This document shows, in pieces, positions 43,238-53,272 of a stretch of 64,000 nt of DNA. Under the pieces are notes generated by a model, which worked only from the letters and a program-made list of their open reading frames with translations, was not told where the DNA came from and made no database searches. Made by a program: the position numbers and the translations under genes. Source of the stretch: Rhizosphaericola mali (GTDB lineage: Bacteria; Bacteroidota; Bacteroidia; Chitinophagales; Chitinophagaceae); NCBI RefSeq assembly GCF_004337365.2, contig NZ_CP044016.1, forward strand, positions 3,596,001 to 3,660,000, given 5' to 3'. Every line of letters begins with the position of its first letter. Position 1 is the stretch's first letter.

Positions 43238-46200
43238 ATGCAAATGAAAAAAACTGCAAAAGTTGTACTGCTTTTTTGTTGTTTCCTTTTTTTGAGAAAT
43301 TTTGCGAATGCTCAGACGCAAAAACTATTTAAAGGAATTGTATTGGACACTTCAGGACAACCTTTGTCCGGAGCTACTATTTCATTAAAAGGAACAAAAG
43401 TAGAAACAACGACCAACGATTCTGGTCAATTTCAGATCTCCGTAGCAGACGTATCCAAAGAAATTGTCGTTAGCCTAGTGGGATACAACTCTCAATTTGT
43501 TAGTGTTTCTGGAAAAGACTCTGCACAGATTAGCTTAATTCCAGTACAGGCAGATGGCAATGCAGTGGTGGTTACGGCATTGGGCATCGCCCGTAAAACA
43601 CGCGGATTAGTATATGCTACACAATCCGTAAAAACATCTGAACTCACCGATGTAAGAGATGCAAATAACTTTGTAAACTCACTATCTGGCAAGGTTGCCA
43701 ATGTTTTGATCACACAAGGATCAGGAGGTCCAGGCAGTGGCGCTAGAATTGTACTAAGAGGTAATAGATCAATTCAACAAAGCAATACAGCTCTCATCGT
43801 TGTTGATGGAGTACCGATGTTAAATGTAACTACAAATGTACCTGGCGGCACCTTCGGATCTTTTCAAGGCCCTGACGGCGCGTCCAATTTAAATGCGGAT
43901 GACATTGAAAGTCTAACAGTTCTTAGAGGTGCCTCGGCAGCTGCACTGTATGGTAGTCAAGCAGGAAATGGAGTCTTGGTAGTAGCTACAAAGAAAGGAA
44001 AAACGGGAATACATGTTGATTTCAATTCAGGATATGCGTCAGAAAGCGTATTTGCATTACCCAAATTTCAAAATACATATGGACAAGGAACAAATGCAGA
44101 AATTAATACTTCCGTTGGTTCTAGTTGGGGTGCTAAAATGACGGGGCAGACTTATACCAATTCTTGGGGTAATAACGATACCTATTCTGCACAAGACGAT
44201 AATGTAAAAGATTTTTTCCGTAACGGATCCAGCTTTATTAATTATGTTGGTTTTTCTGGCGGAAATGATAAGACAAAAGCTTATTTCTCATATACTAATA
44301 ATGCAACACAGGGAATTGTGCCTAAAAATAACTTGATGCGACATAACATCAACCTTAGAGTTTTTCAGCAATTCACAGATAAACTTTCTGTTGATGCAAG
44401 ATTGACTTATATCCATCAAAAAATCAATAATATGCCAAGAACTGGGGAGGAAAATAGCCCTGTTTTTGATATGTATCAGATACCTAGAAGTGTAAAACTT
44501 AGTGAAGCCAAAAATTATCAACAAGAAAACACATCTACAGGATTGATGGAACCTACAACTTGGCCATCCACTTTAAATTCTATTTATCAAAACCCATATT
44601 GGATGATTAACAACACATCCATTAATTCTGAACGAGACCGTATCATGGGTTTTATGTCTTTAAAATACGATATAACCAGTTGGCTAAATATTGCAGGCAG
44701 AGCGAATCTAGATAGAAGTTTAGATGATTTAGACCAAAGCTATCAGGATGGTACTATTCTATGGACCAATGCTGGTAATGGTGGCAATTATATAACTAGT
44801 AGCTTCAAAAATACACAACAATGGTATGATGTTATTTTGTCCGGAAAAAATGAATTAAATAAGGATTGGACGATTAATTATAATGCAGGTAGTATTTTTA
44901 GAGATTATAAATATGTCTATAATACGCTTAACACAAATGGTCTATATGTAGCAAATAAGTTTAGTGTTGCATTTGCTAAAGCATTGTCTGCTACTCCTCA
45001 AGCAGGAGGAGACCAAACTCAATCTGTATTTGGGACCGCTAACTTTGCTTATAAAGACGCCTTGTTTTTTGATGGAAGCTACAGAAATGATTGGGATTCA
45101 AGATTAGCATCTCCATATTCTTATGGATATTATTCCGCTGGTGTCGCTGCAGTGTTAAGTGATTTATTCAAATTACCTCAAAAGATATCCTACTTAAAGG
45201 TCAATGCAAGTTATGCCGAAGTGGGTAATGGAGGACAAGAACAGATACGAAATGTTGTATATAACTATACGCAATCAGCCGGAAATGGAGAAATTAGCCG
45301 CAATTCTGTTTATCCTATACCTAACTTAAAACCAGAGATTGTTAAAAATATTGAAGCTACAGTAGAAGCAAAATTTTTTAATAATAGATTTGGTTTTGCA
45401 GCAACCTATTATAAAAGTAATTCGATCAATCAGTTAATCTCCTTGAGTACACCAGTCGCTACAGGATATGCAACGAAATACATAAATGCTGGTAATATTC
45501 AAAATTCAGGATGGGAATTTACCTTACAAGCAACTCCAATTAAAAATGAGGACTTCAATTGGGATGTAGCTGTGAATTTCTCAATGAATAAAAGTAAAAT
45601 TAAAAAAATATCTGACGACATCAGTACCATTTATTTAAGTAGCGAAGCCCGTGCAGCCCAAGTAGCCATTACTACGGGTGGCAAATACGGAGACTTATAT
45701 GGATATAAATGGGCGACAAATGATCAAGGTCAACATATTGTCGATGCGAATGGATTGCCAGTGGCAACTACAACTACACAATATTTAGGAAATTTTAATC
45801 CTACTGCACTTTTAGGATGGACCAATACTTTCACATACAAAAGGTTTTATTTGAGAGTATTAACAGATGGAAGGATTGGAGGCACACTAGTCTCGGGAAC
45901 GGAAATGAACCTTGCATTTAGCGGAATTACAGAAGGTACCGAAAAATTCAGAGAAGGCGGCTTAGCTTTAGGTGGCGTAACGGCTGATGGAACTGTCAAT
46001 ACTAAAACAGTAACTGCACAACAATTTTGGACTGCATCTTCTGTGACGGGACAAAGATATGGTACAGGTGAATTTTTTGCTTATGATGCCACAAACTTCA
46101 GACTACGAGAGTTTTCTTTTGGATATGATATTCCTGTAAAAAGCACCTCTTTGATTAAAACGCTTAAGCTAAGTGCTGTTGCAAGGAATTTATTTTGGAT

Positions 46201-46360
46201 TTATAGAGGTAGTTCTAGAATGGATATCCCAGGTATTGGAAAAAGAAAAATGTGGTTTGACCCAGATATGAGTATGGGCAATGGTAATTACCAAGGTGTC
46301 GAATATGGAGCAATGCCAGCTACAAGAACTTGGGGTGTTAATTTAAAAGTTGGATTCTAA
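43238..46360 (+). CDS. SusC/RagA family TonB-linked outer membrane protein
   Basis: 1040 residues (or two fewer if the second ATG, MKKTAK, is used). Signal peptide ending in NAQ; carboxypeptidase-D regulatory-like domain at about 28-105 (FKGIVLDTSGQPLSGATISL); plug with GKVANVLITQGSGGPGSGAR, IVLRGNRSIQQSNTALIVVD, GVPM and the SusC-type LRGASAAALYGSQAGNGVLV; then the large barrel ending in TRTWGVNLKVGF. With SusD it forms a pedal-bin importer powered by TonB. No enzyme or SusE/F gene follows, so the nutrient class is not given by the context. Confidence 0.95.
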   Translation: MQMKKTAKVVLLFCCFLFLRNFANAQTQKLFKGIVLDTSGQPLSGATISLKGTKVETTTNDSGQFQISVADVSKEIVVSLVGYNSQFVSVSGKDSAQISLIPVQADGNAVVVTALGIARKTRGLVYATQSVKTSELTDVRDANNFVNSLSGKVANVLITQGSGGPGSGARIVLRGNRSIQQSNTALIVVDGVPMLNVTTNVPGGTFGSFQGPDGASNLNADDIESLTVLRGASAAALYGSQAGNGVLVVATKKGKTGIHVDFNSGYASESVFALPKFQNTYGQGTNAEINTSVGSSWGAKMTGQTYTNSWGNNDTYSAQDDNVKDFFRNGSSFINYVGFSGGNDKTKAYFSYTNNATQGIVPKNNLMRHNINLRVFQQFTDKLSVDARLTYIHQKINNMPRTGEENSPVFDMYQIPRSVKLSEAKNYQQENTSTGLMEPTTWPSTLNSIYQNPYWMINNTSINSERDRIMGFMSLKYDITSWLNIAGRANLDRSLDDLDQSYQDGTILWTNAGNGGNYITSSFKNTQQWYDVILSGKNELNKDWTINYNAGSIFRDYKYVYNTLNTNGLYVANKFSVAFAKALSATPQAGGDQTQSVFGTANFAYKDALFFDGSYRNDWDSRLASPYSYGYYSAGVAAVLSDLFKLPQKISYLKVNASYAEVGNGGQEQIRNVVYNYTQSAGNGEISRNSVYPIPNLKPEIVKNIEATVEAKFFNNRFGFAATYYKSNSINQLISLSTPVATGYATKYINAGNIQNSGWEFTLQATPIKNEDFNWDVAVNFSMNKSKIKKISDDISTIYLSSEARAAQVAITTGGKYGDLYGYKWATNDQGQHIVDANGLPVATTTTQYLGNFNPTALLGWTNTFTYKRFYLRVLTDGRIGGTLVSGTEMNLAFSGITEGTEKFREGGLALGGVTADGTVNTKTVTAQQFWTASSVTGQRYGTGEFFAYDATNFRLREFSFGYDIPVKSTSLIKTLKLSAVARNLFWIYRGSSRMDIPGIGKRKMWFDPDMSMGNGNYQGVEYGAMPATRTWGVNLKVGF

Positions 46361-46381
46361 AATAACTTAAAACGATTTACA

Positions 46382-47980
46382 ATGAACAGAAGTGCCTTAT
46401 TTAAAATAATTCCTATTACCTTATTACGTCAAAAGATGATTTTATCGCTTTTGGGATTGTGTATAATATTATCAATATCATGTACAAAAAAGTACAACGA
46501 TATTAATACCAACCCAAATGCACTTACTTCAGTAAGCTCAGCCGATCTTCCTTATATTTTTACGAAGGCAGAAGATGCTAGTATGTGGAGTACAAGTTAT
46601 CAAGTTGCACAGAACTTAAATGCGGATCAATATGCGCAATATTTCGCATGTGTAGCTACTTATTTCCCATCTGATAGATATGTGATGCGTGACGACTGGT
46701 TCAATTCTGCATGGACGAGTATATATTCAGATATGCTGCCACAGTTACAAACAATTTTCCAAAACACAGATCCTACATCTGCAGAATACTCTTTGGCTAA
46801 TATAATCTGGGTATTAGGTTTTGATAGAATTACGGATTATTGGGGCCCTATACCATATTTCAAAGCAGGTCAGATCGCAGATTATGTAGCCTATGATTCA
46901 CAAGATTCTGTTTATTATGATTTTTTCAAAAGACTAGATTCTTCTATCACAAATTTAAAATCGCATACATCCGAAACACCATTTGGCACATCTGATATTA
47001 TATATTCTGGCAATGTGACGAGTTGGTTAAAATTTGCAAACACTTTGAAGCTAAGATTGGCTATGAGAATATCTGGAGTAGCTCCAACTTTGGCTCAAAA
47101 ATATGCAGAGGAAGCGGTTGCTGATGGTGTGATGACTACTAGCACAGCAGATGATGCATTGATGTTAAAAAGCGTGAATACAGTCAATGGATTATCCATG
47201 ATGAGTGATTGGAACGAGTTTAGAATGAGTGCCGCAATGGGATCTATCTTGAATGGGTATAATGACCCGAGAATTGGTGTTTACTTTTTACCTGCCGTAA
47301 ATTCTAGTAAATATAGAGGACTAAGAAATGGCTTATCGACAACTCAATTAGGGCAGAGTGGTAATATGGCAGGAGACAATTCACATGTTGGACCACGTTG
47401 GGCATCTACAAGTTTTGCTGGAGGGACGGCAACGTATCTATCTACTTCTCAAAATGTAATGTGTACAGCTGAAGCATATTTTTTACGTGCAGAGGCTAAA
47501 CTTTTGGGATGGAATATGGGAAGCGAAACGGTTCAAGAACTTTATGAAGATGGAATTAAAGCATCAATGACACAATGGGGGATAACCGATGCCACCACAA
47601 TTGCTAACTACATAAACGGAACGACATTACCAGCTGCCCCTGGTGATAATCTGAGCTCCGCCGCTGTATCAGACGTTCCTGTAAAATTTGGAGCTACTGC
47701 CGCGATTCAAAAACGTCAAATCGCAATTCAAAAATGGTTGGCCATATTTCCAGATGGTACTGAAGCTTGGGCTGATTACAGACGAAGCCATGCATTCTCT
47801 TTGTATCCAGTCGTAAATTCTGACAATACCGACATTCCTGATCCAACAAAACAATATATAAGAAGATTGACATTTTTAATACAGGAAAAGCAAAGTAATG
47901 CAAAAGGCTTAGCCTCTGGTTATACCGAACTAGGTGGAGATGATAAAATTACCACTCCATTATGGTGGGATTTAAATTAA
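46382..47980 (+). CDS. SusD/RagB family surface lipoprotein (SusD-like_2 type)
   Basis: 532 residues. A long N-terminal stretch precedes the lipobox SISC (Cys34), so the true start may be the second Met at residue 19 (MILSLLGLC). The KKYNDINTNPNALTSVSSAD and NLNADQYAQYF segments, the WGPIPYF motif and the late LTFLIQEKQSNAKG are typical of the SusD-like_2 group, in which TPR helices form the lid and the substrate-capturing surface. It begins 21 bases after the susC-like gene. This subgroup is often tied to peptide or unknown substrates. Confidence 0.93.
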   Translation: MNRSALFKIIPITLLRQKMILSLLGLCIILSISCTKKYNDINTNPNALTSVSSADLPYIFTKAEDASMWSTSYQVAQNLNADQYAQYFACVATYFPSDRYVMRDDWFNSAWTSIYSDMLPQLQTIFQNTDPTSAEYSLANIIWVLGFDRITDYWGPIPYFKAGQIADYVAYDSQDSVYYDFFKRLDSSITNLKSHTSETPFGTSDIIYSGNVTSWLKFANTLKLRLAMRISGVAPTLAQKYAEEAVADGVMTTSTADDALMLKSVNTVNGLSMMSDWNEFRMSAAMGSILNGYNDPRIGVYFLPAVNSSKYRGLRNGLSTTQLGQSGNMAGDNSHVGPRWASTSFAGGTATYLSTSQNVMCTAEAYFLRAEAKLLGWNMGSETVQELYEDGIKASMTQWGITDATTIANYINGTTLPAAPGDNLSSAAVSDVPVKFGATAAIQKRQIAIQKWLAIFPDGTEAWADYRRSHAFSLYPVVNSDNTDIPDPTKQYIRRLTFLIQEKQSNAKGLASGYTELGGDDKITTPLWWDLN

Positions 47981-47994
47981 TTACCACATTCAAT

Positions 47995-48037
47995 AAAAAC
48001 AGAATGCCCAACCAAATTTGGTTGGGCATTCTGTTTT
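47995..48037. terminator. Bidirectional terminator between susD-like and desaturase genes
   Basis: AAAAACAGAATGCCCAACC-AAATTT-GGTTGGGCATTCTGTTTTT, a perfect 19-bp stem flanked by A- and T-runs between convergent genes. Confidence 0.9.
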
Positions 48038-48052
48038 TAGAGGTGTATTTCT

Positions 48053-49141
48053 TTATTTTTTAATAAATGCGGCATCTCTAATCGCTAAATTATCCGCGGC
48101 AGATATTTTTTCAACGTGCGAAGAAACTCCATCAGAATGAGTTTCTGTTACATTCGGCTTAGTAGATTCTTTCGATTTATTGCTAGTTTTTCCTCTATTA
48201 TTACGTGCCATTCTGGAAAAAATGGATAAATCTTTATTAAATAAAAATTGGAATAATAAGATCGTGTAAGACTTGTGTGAGCCTAGATTATCATAATGTT
48301 CGTGTGCCATTTTATGTAATTGAGGCAAATGATTCCAAGGCACAGACGGAAAATCGTGGTGCTCATTATGGAATCCAACATTCAAATTTACAACATTCAA
48401 TGGCCCATAATAACTTTTTGTTTCTTGTTCCTCGCCATGTGTTAGGAAGTGCTCTTGTACCCATCTAGCACCCAATGGATGTAAACCAACAGAGAAGAAG
48501 AAGCTTGCTAATTGAAAAATGATGGCTTTCCAACCAAAAAAGTAAAACATAATTCCTACATAAATAACTTGAATTAACCAATTCAATGCCATTTCCCAGT
48601 CAAATAATTTTACTTCTTTATTCATTCTACCCATACGGCTTGCTTGTACAATTGGGTAAAAGAACAGCCACATTGCTTTTCCAAATGTAGAATTTCCCAC
48701 CATTTTGGCTTCCCATTTATTAGGCATGTCCGCATCCAAAGCTTCGATACCTTGGTAAGCATGGTGTTTTAAATGGTATTTTTTGAAAGAAATCGTACTT
48801 GCAAATATCAAAGGTAAATTAGCCACCAATGCAGCCATCGTATTCAATTTCCTATTTTTGAAAATCAAATTATGTGACGCCTCGTGATTACATACAAATA
48901 GCGTATGACAGGCAAATGCGCCCACAAGATATGCCACCAATAATACTATCCACCAAGATGCATCTTTTAACCAAATAGCTAAAACTGTTTGGATAGTTAC
49001 GCAAAGTAAGATTATAAGGAAGGTATAGGGGTTTCGGCCAATGAGTGTTCTTATTTCAGGGTGGTCAACGATGATTTCTTTGGTACGCAACTTGTGCGGC
49101 TCGCAATCATCAGACCATGCAAAATCTGTTCTTTTGTTCAT
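48053..49141 (-). CDS. Membrane fatty acid desaturase, sphingolipid delta-4 desaturase (DES)-like
   Basis: 362 residues, four or more membrane helices. Three His boxes: HEASH (86-90), HLKHH (123-127), HNEHH (258-262), the di-iron ligands. The whole length lines up with eukaryotic dihydroceramide delta-4 desaturases: an N-terminal DFAWSDDCEPHKLRTKEI with HPEIRTLIGRNP, STISFKKYHLKHHAYQG, VGLHPLGARWVQEHFL, SYYGPLNVVNLNVGFHNEHH and DFPSVPWNHLPQL, each with a counterpart in DEGS proteins. Bacteroidota make sphingolipids, so a ceramide-modifying role is plausible. Residues 315-362 are an extra hydrophilic Ser/Lys-rich tail. The product should be checked by lipid analysis. Confidence 0.85.
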   Translation of the reverse strand: MNKRTDFAWSDDCEPHKLRTKEIIVDHPEIRTLIGRNPYTFLIILLCVTIQTVLAIWLKDASWWIVLLVAYLVGAFACHTLFVCNHEASHNLIFKNRKLNTMAALVANLPLIFASTISFKKYHLKHHAYQGIEALDADMPNKWEAKMVGNSTFGKAMWLFFYPIVQASRMGRMNKEVKLFDWEMALNWLIQVIYVGIMFYFFGWKAIIFQLASFFFSVGLHPLGARWVQEHFLTHGEEQETKSYYGPLNVVNLNVGFHNEHHDFPSVPWNHLPQLHKMAHEHYDNLGSHKSYTILLFQFLFNKDLSIFSRMARNNRGKTSNKSKESTKPNVTETHSDGVSSHVEKISAADNLAIRDAAFIKK

Positions 49142-49379
49142 GATAATAGCTGGAATTTGTGAACTTGTTCTAATTTTTATGAAAATTAGTAAAGCAATTT
49201 AAATTTGAAAATAGTGAACATTACTGAGTTCACACAATAGTAACGTTTACGAAGATAAGTTTATCATACAACAAAATACATTTATTTTCTTTTTTGAAAT
49301 ATTTTAGCTTTTTATATAGAAAATAATGACGCCCTTTTGACGATTCTGGGTTATCTTAACGATTGAAAAATAACAAATT

Positions 49380-51158
49380 ATGGCAGTACACAAATACGAT
49401 TCTGGCATTATTGGCAACTGCTCTTATATTGCTCATGTTAGAAAAGATACCAACATTTCATGGCTTTGTTGGCCAAAATTTGATAGTTCCTTTGTCTTTG
49501 GCGGGATGCTCGATGAGAATAAAGGCGGTGCATTTTATATACTTCCAGAAGGGGAATATTCATCCAAACAATACTATGTAGAGAATACGAATATCATCTG
49601 CACCGAGATTACCAATGCCTATGGCACCTATCGAGTAACTGATTTTGCACCGAGATTTTCCAATTTTAATCGAATGTTTCGCCCGCTCAATTTGATGCGA
49701 AAAGTAGAATGTTTAAGTGGAGCTCCTCGTGTAAAAATTATATGCAAACCAGTTTTGGATTATGGAAATATACCATTGCAACCGTTGATTGGTAGTAATC
49801 ATTTGCATTTTACCTATGGAGAAACGTCCATCCGATTGACGACCAATGCATCTATTAATTATATAGCAGAAGAACAATATTTTGTACTAAATGATACCAA
49901 ATATTTTGTGCTTTCCTATGGAGAACCTTTCGAGGCAGAATTAGAAACGACCTTTGAACGGTTTCTCGCGGAGACAATAAAATATTGGCGCAATTGGGTA
50001 AAAGATTCCAGTATTTTGAGATTCAATCAATTGGCGGTTATTCGTTCTGCGCTGGCTTTGAAATTGCATCAATTTGAAGATACGGGCGCTTTTATCGCAG
50101 CGAGCACGACGAGTTTGCCAGAGTTTCCAGGTGAAGGTCGTAATTGGGATTACCGTTTTTGTTGGTTAAGAGATACGCATTATGTGATCAATGCGCTGAA
50201 TAATATTGGTCATTTTGATGAGTTAGAACAATATTTCTCTTATGTATCAAGTATTTCCTTTACCGAGCAAGATCGATATCAACCGTTATATGGAATTACA
50301 GGTGAAAAAACGTTGACTGAGAAAACTTTAGATTTGGATGGATATTTAGGAAACAAACCCGTTCATATTGGAAATCAAGCATATGAACATATTCAAAACG
50401 ATATTTACGGACAAGTCTTGATTTCTCTTTTGCCTTTGTATTTGGATAAAAGATTTGTATTTAAGGAAAGAAATGATTCCTCTTATTGGATAGATTTTAT
50501 TTTAAAAAAGATTGAAAAAACCATAAATGAAAAAGACGCAGGTATTTGGGAATTTAGAAATATGCCCAATACGCACTGTTACACTAATTTATTTCAATGG
50601 GCGGGTGCAAAAGCAGCACTTAAAATGTCACGCGAATTAAAAGATAAAAAGCTCATAGCAAGAGCTATTAAACTGATCAAAAATGCAGAAACAAACATTG
50701 AAGCTTGTTATGATCCAGAAAGAAAAGTGTATACGCATGCAGTCGGTAGTCCATATTTAGATGCTAGTACTTTACAATTGATTATTATGAATTATCTCGA
50801 CCCGCATTCTCAAAAAGCAAAAGATCATTTGAAAGGTTTGGAAAAAGAATTGAAAGGTAAAAATGGTCTGTTCTATAGATATATTCATCAAGATGATTTT
50901 GGCAAACCGACTTCAACATTCTTGATTTGTGCATTTTGGTATGTGGAGGCGTTAGCATTAGTAGGTAGAAACAAGGACGCCATCAGTACATTTGACAAAT
51001 TGATGCAATATTCCAATCATTTGGGTTTGTTTAGTGAAGATGTTGATGAAAATGACGGAAGTCAATGGGGCAATTTTCCACAAGCGTATAGTCATGTCGG
51101 TTTAATGAATGCCGCGTATAGGATTTCTGTTAAGTTAGACAAACCAATTTATTGGTAA
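49380..51158 (+). CDS. Glycoside hydrolase family 15 protein (glucoamylase/trehalase-like)
   Basis: 592 residues, no signal peptide. The N-terminal beta-sandwich begins SGIIGNCSYIAHVRKDTNIS with SWLCWPKFDSSFVFGGMLD, typical of the bacterial GH15 group that includes glucan 1,4-alpha-glucosidases and mycobacterial-type trehalases. The (alpha/alpha)6 barrel has FPGEGRNWDYRFCWLRDTHY and, near the end, LGLFSEDVDENDGSQWGNFP with the expected catalytic Glu, then QAYSHVGLMNAAYRIS. It may release glucose from trehalose or alpha-glucans inside the cell. No partner gene is adjacent. Confidence 0.92.
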   Translation: MAVHKYDSGIIGNCSYIAHVRKDTNISWLCWPKFDSSFVFGGMLDENKGGAFYILPEGEYSSKQYYVENTNIICTEITNAYGTYRVTDFAPRFSNFNRMFRPLNLMRKVECLSGAPRVKIICKPVLDYGNIPLQPLIGSNHLHFTYGETSIRLTTNASINYIAEEQYFVLNDTKYFVLSYGEPFEAELETTFERFLAETIKYWRNWVKDSSILRFNQLAVIRSALALKLHQFEDTGAFIAASTTSLPEFPGEGRNWDYRFCWLRDTHYVINALNNIGHFDELEQYFSYVSSISFTEQDRYQPLYGITGEKTLTEKTLDLDGYLGNKPVHIGNQAYEHIQNDIYGQVLISLLPLYLDKRFVFKERNDSSYWIDFILKKIEKTINEKDAGIWEFRNMPNTHCYTNLFQWAGAKAALKMSRELKDKKLIARAIKLIKNAETNIEACYDPERKVYTHAVGSPYLDASTLQLIIMNYLDPHSQKAKDHLKGLEKELKGKNGLFYRYIHQDDFGKPTSTFLICAFWYVEALALVGRNKDAISTFDKLMQYSNHLGLFSEDVDENDGSQWGNFPQAYSHVGLMNAAYRISVKLDKPIYW

Positions 51159-51251
51159 AAAAGAAATAGACTATATGGAAGGAATAAAACTCCTAAAGTA
51201 AATATATGTACCAATTATACTGAAATATACCTCAAACATTTATTACATGGA

Positions 51252-51278
51252 ATGAGCCCGATAAAATATCGAGCTCAT
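51252..51278 (+). other. Stem-loop after the GH15 gene
   Basis: ATGAGC-CC-GATA-AAA-TATC-GA-GCTCAT, a hairpin about 95 bases past the stop with only two Ts following, so a weak terminator at best. The rest of the 51159-51357 gap shows nothing else. Confidence 0.35.
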
Positions 51279-51357
51279 TTAAAAAAATTATTTGTACAAC
51301 CTTTTGCAATTACATTAAAAAGAAAAACCTTCCCATGTATTTATAATTAAAAAACCA

Positions 51358-52890
51358 TTATTCCCACTCAATTGTTGCTGGTGGTTTACTACTGATATCG
51401 TATACTACTCTATTAATACCTTTTACATTATTGATAATTTCGTTAGAAACATGAGACAAAAATTCATAAGGCAAATGTGCCCAATCAGCTGTCATGCCAT
51501 CAACAGAAGTCACAGCACGTAACGCAACTGTAGATTCGTAAGTGCGCTCATCTCCCATAACTCCGACACTTTTTATCGGTAGTAAAATCGTACCCGCTTG
51601 CCAAACTTTTTCATACAGATCAAAATCTTTCAAAGCTTTTGTGTAATAATAGTCCGCATCTTGTAGTAATGCCACTTTTTCAGGCGTAATATCACCCAAA
51701 ATTCTAATGGCTAATCCAGGTCCAGGGAAAGGATGTCTGAATAATAAATCATGAGGGATACCTAATTCAACTCCGACTCGTCTCACCTCATCTTTAAACA
51801 AATATCTTAATGGTTCTACCAATTTAAGATTCATTTCTTTAGGCAAACCGCCAACATTGTGATGTGATTTTATTGTAACGGACGGACCATTTACACTTGT
51901 ACTTTCAATTACATCTGGATAAATAGTTCCTTGTCCGAGAAATGATGCTTCTTTAATATGTTGCGCTTCTTCTTGGAAAATATCAATAAATGTTTTTCCG
52001 ATAACTTTTCTTTTCGCCTCAGGATCTGTCAAATCCTTTAGACCGCTGTAAAATTTATCTTTCGCATCAACACCTTTCACATTCAATCCTAATTGCGCAT
52101 ATATATCCAAAACTTGTTGGAATTCATCTTTTCTCAACAAACCATTATCAACAAATATACCATGCAGGCGATCACCGATAGCTTTACTAATCAATGTTGC
52201 AGCAACCGTACTATCCACACCACCACTCAATGCCATGATTACGTGTGCATCTCCAATCTCCGCTTTTAATCTTTCTATTGTTTCTTGCGCGAATGATGCT
52301 GGTGTCCAGTCTTGTGAACAATGACACACTTCGGTCAAGAAATTGTGAATCAATTTTTTACCCTCTGTTGAATGATAAACTTCTGGATGAAATTGCAAAC
52401 CATATAATGGATTCGCTCCTGCAACTTTCTTAAATGCTGCAATGGGAATACTTTTGGTTGTTGCTAATATTTCAAAACCTTCTGGTAAAGTTTTGATAGA
52501 ATCACTATGACTCATCCACACTTGGCTACCTTCAGAAATTCCATTGAAAAAATCATCTTGTACATCTAAATGCAAATGCGCACGACCATATTCTCTTTTG
52601 TTAGATTTACCAACCTCACCTCCAAATAATTTGGCTGTCAATTGCGCTCCGTAACAAACACCCAATACTGGAACTTTTTCAACAAATGCGGCGACATCTA
52701 CCGTTGGAGCATTTTCATCATTTACACTACAAGGAGAACCACTCAAAATAATACCTTTCAAGTCTGAAGTAATTTCAAACTGCTTATGAAAAGGAATAAT
52801 TTCACAATAAACATTGGCTTCTCTCACTGCACGGGCGATCAATTGCGTGTACTGGCTTCCAAAATCCAGAATAAGAATTTTTTCTTTCAT
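51358..52890 (-). CDS. guaA: GMP synthase (glutamine-hydrolysing)
   Basis: Converts XMP to GMP. 510 residues. The N-terminal class I glutamine amidotransferase domain has Cys in [17 protein letters not shown] and His-Glu in [10 protein letters not shown]. The central ATP pyrophosphatase domain has the P-loop [18 protein letters not shown]. The C-terminal dimerisation domain has [35 protein letters not shown] and [14 protein letters not shown] at the very end. Complete and of normal length. Monocistronic. Confidence 0.98.
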   Translation of the reverse strand: MKEKILILDFGSQYTQLIARAVREANVYCEIIPFHKQFEITSDLKGIILSGSPCSVNDENAPTVDVAAFVEKVPVLGVCYGAQLTAKLFGGEVGKSNKREYGRAHLHLDVQDDFFNGISEGSQVWMSHSDSIKTLPEGFEILATTKSIPIAAFKKVAGANPLYGLQFHPEVYHSTEGKKLIHNFLTEVCHCSQDWTPASFAQETIERLKAEIGDAHVIMALSGGVDSTVAATLISKAIGDRLHGIFVDNGLLRKDEFQQVLDIYAQLGLNVKGVDAKDKFYSGLKDLTDPEAKRKVIGKTFIDIFQEEAQHIKEASFLGQGTIYPDVIESTSVNGPSVTIKSHHNVGGLPKEMNLKLVEPLRYLFKDEVRRVGVELGIPHDLLFRHPFPGPGLAIRILGDITPEKVALLQDADYYYTKALKDFDLYEKVWQAGTILLPIKSVGVMGDERTYESTVALRAVTSVDGMTADWAHLPYEFLSHVSNEIINNVKGINRVVYDISSKPPATIEWE

Positions 52891-52922
52891 GGGAATTGTA
52901 ATGATTAGGATAAGTTTAAACC

Positions 52923-52950
52923 AAAAAGCCCCGCAACAATGTAGCGGGGC
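52923..52950 (-). terminator. rpsT terminator
   Basis: GCCCCGC-TACATTGTT-GCGGGGC followed by TTTTT on the minus strand, 37 bases past the rpsT stop. Confidence 0.8.
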
Positions 52951-52986
52951 AAATATTTTTACCTTACTTTTAAAAGCATCTTTTAA

Positions 52987-53244
52987 TTATGCTGTTTTCA
53001 AAGAAGTTTTTCTAGCTAATTTACTTTTTAAGTTAGCTGCTTTATTTTTATGAATAACTCCTCTTTTGGCCAATTTATCTATCATAGAAATGGTCAAAGG
53101 AAGCTTTTCATCATACGCCGCTTCGTCTGTAAGTGCTTTCTGATCGCGAATAGCATTACGAGTCGTTTTACCATAATAACGATTTGCTTCTCTTCTTTTA
53201 GAAGCTTGACGAACATCTTTTTTTGTAGCTTTATGATTTGCCAT
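52987..53244 (-). CDS. rpsT: 30S ribosomal protein S20
   Basis: 85 residues, very basic. MANHKATKKDVRQASKRREA with NRYYGKTTRNAIRDQKAL and the C-terminal IDKLAKRGVIHKNKAANLKS show the three-helix S20 fold that binds 16S rRNA. It has its own promoter and terminator, as is common for this gene. Confidence 0.97.
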   Translation of the reverse strand: MANHKATKKDVRQASKRREANRYYGKTTRNAIRDQKALTDEAAYDEKLPLTISMIDKLAKRGVIHKNKAANLKSKLARKTSLKTA

Positions 53245-53264
53245 GAATTTCTATTTTCGGACGG

Positions 53265-53272
53265 CAAAGGTA
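53265..53272 (-). promoter_or_regulatory. -7 promoter box of rpsT (TACCTTTG)
   Basis: Perfect TAnnTTTG, 20 bases upstream of the ATG, followed by CCGTCC as at lysS. Confidence 0.65.
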
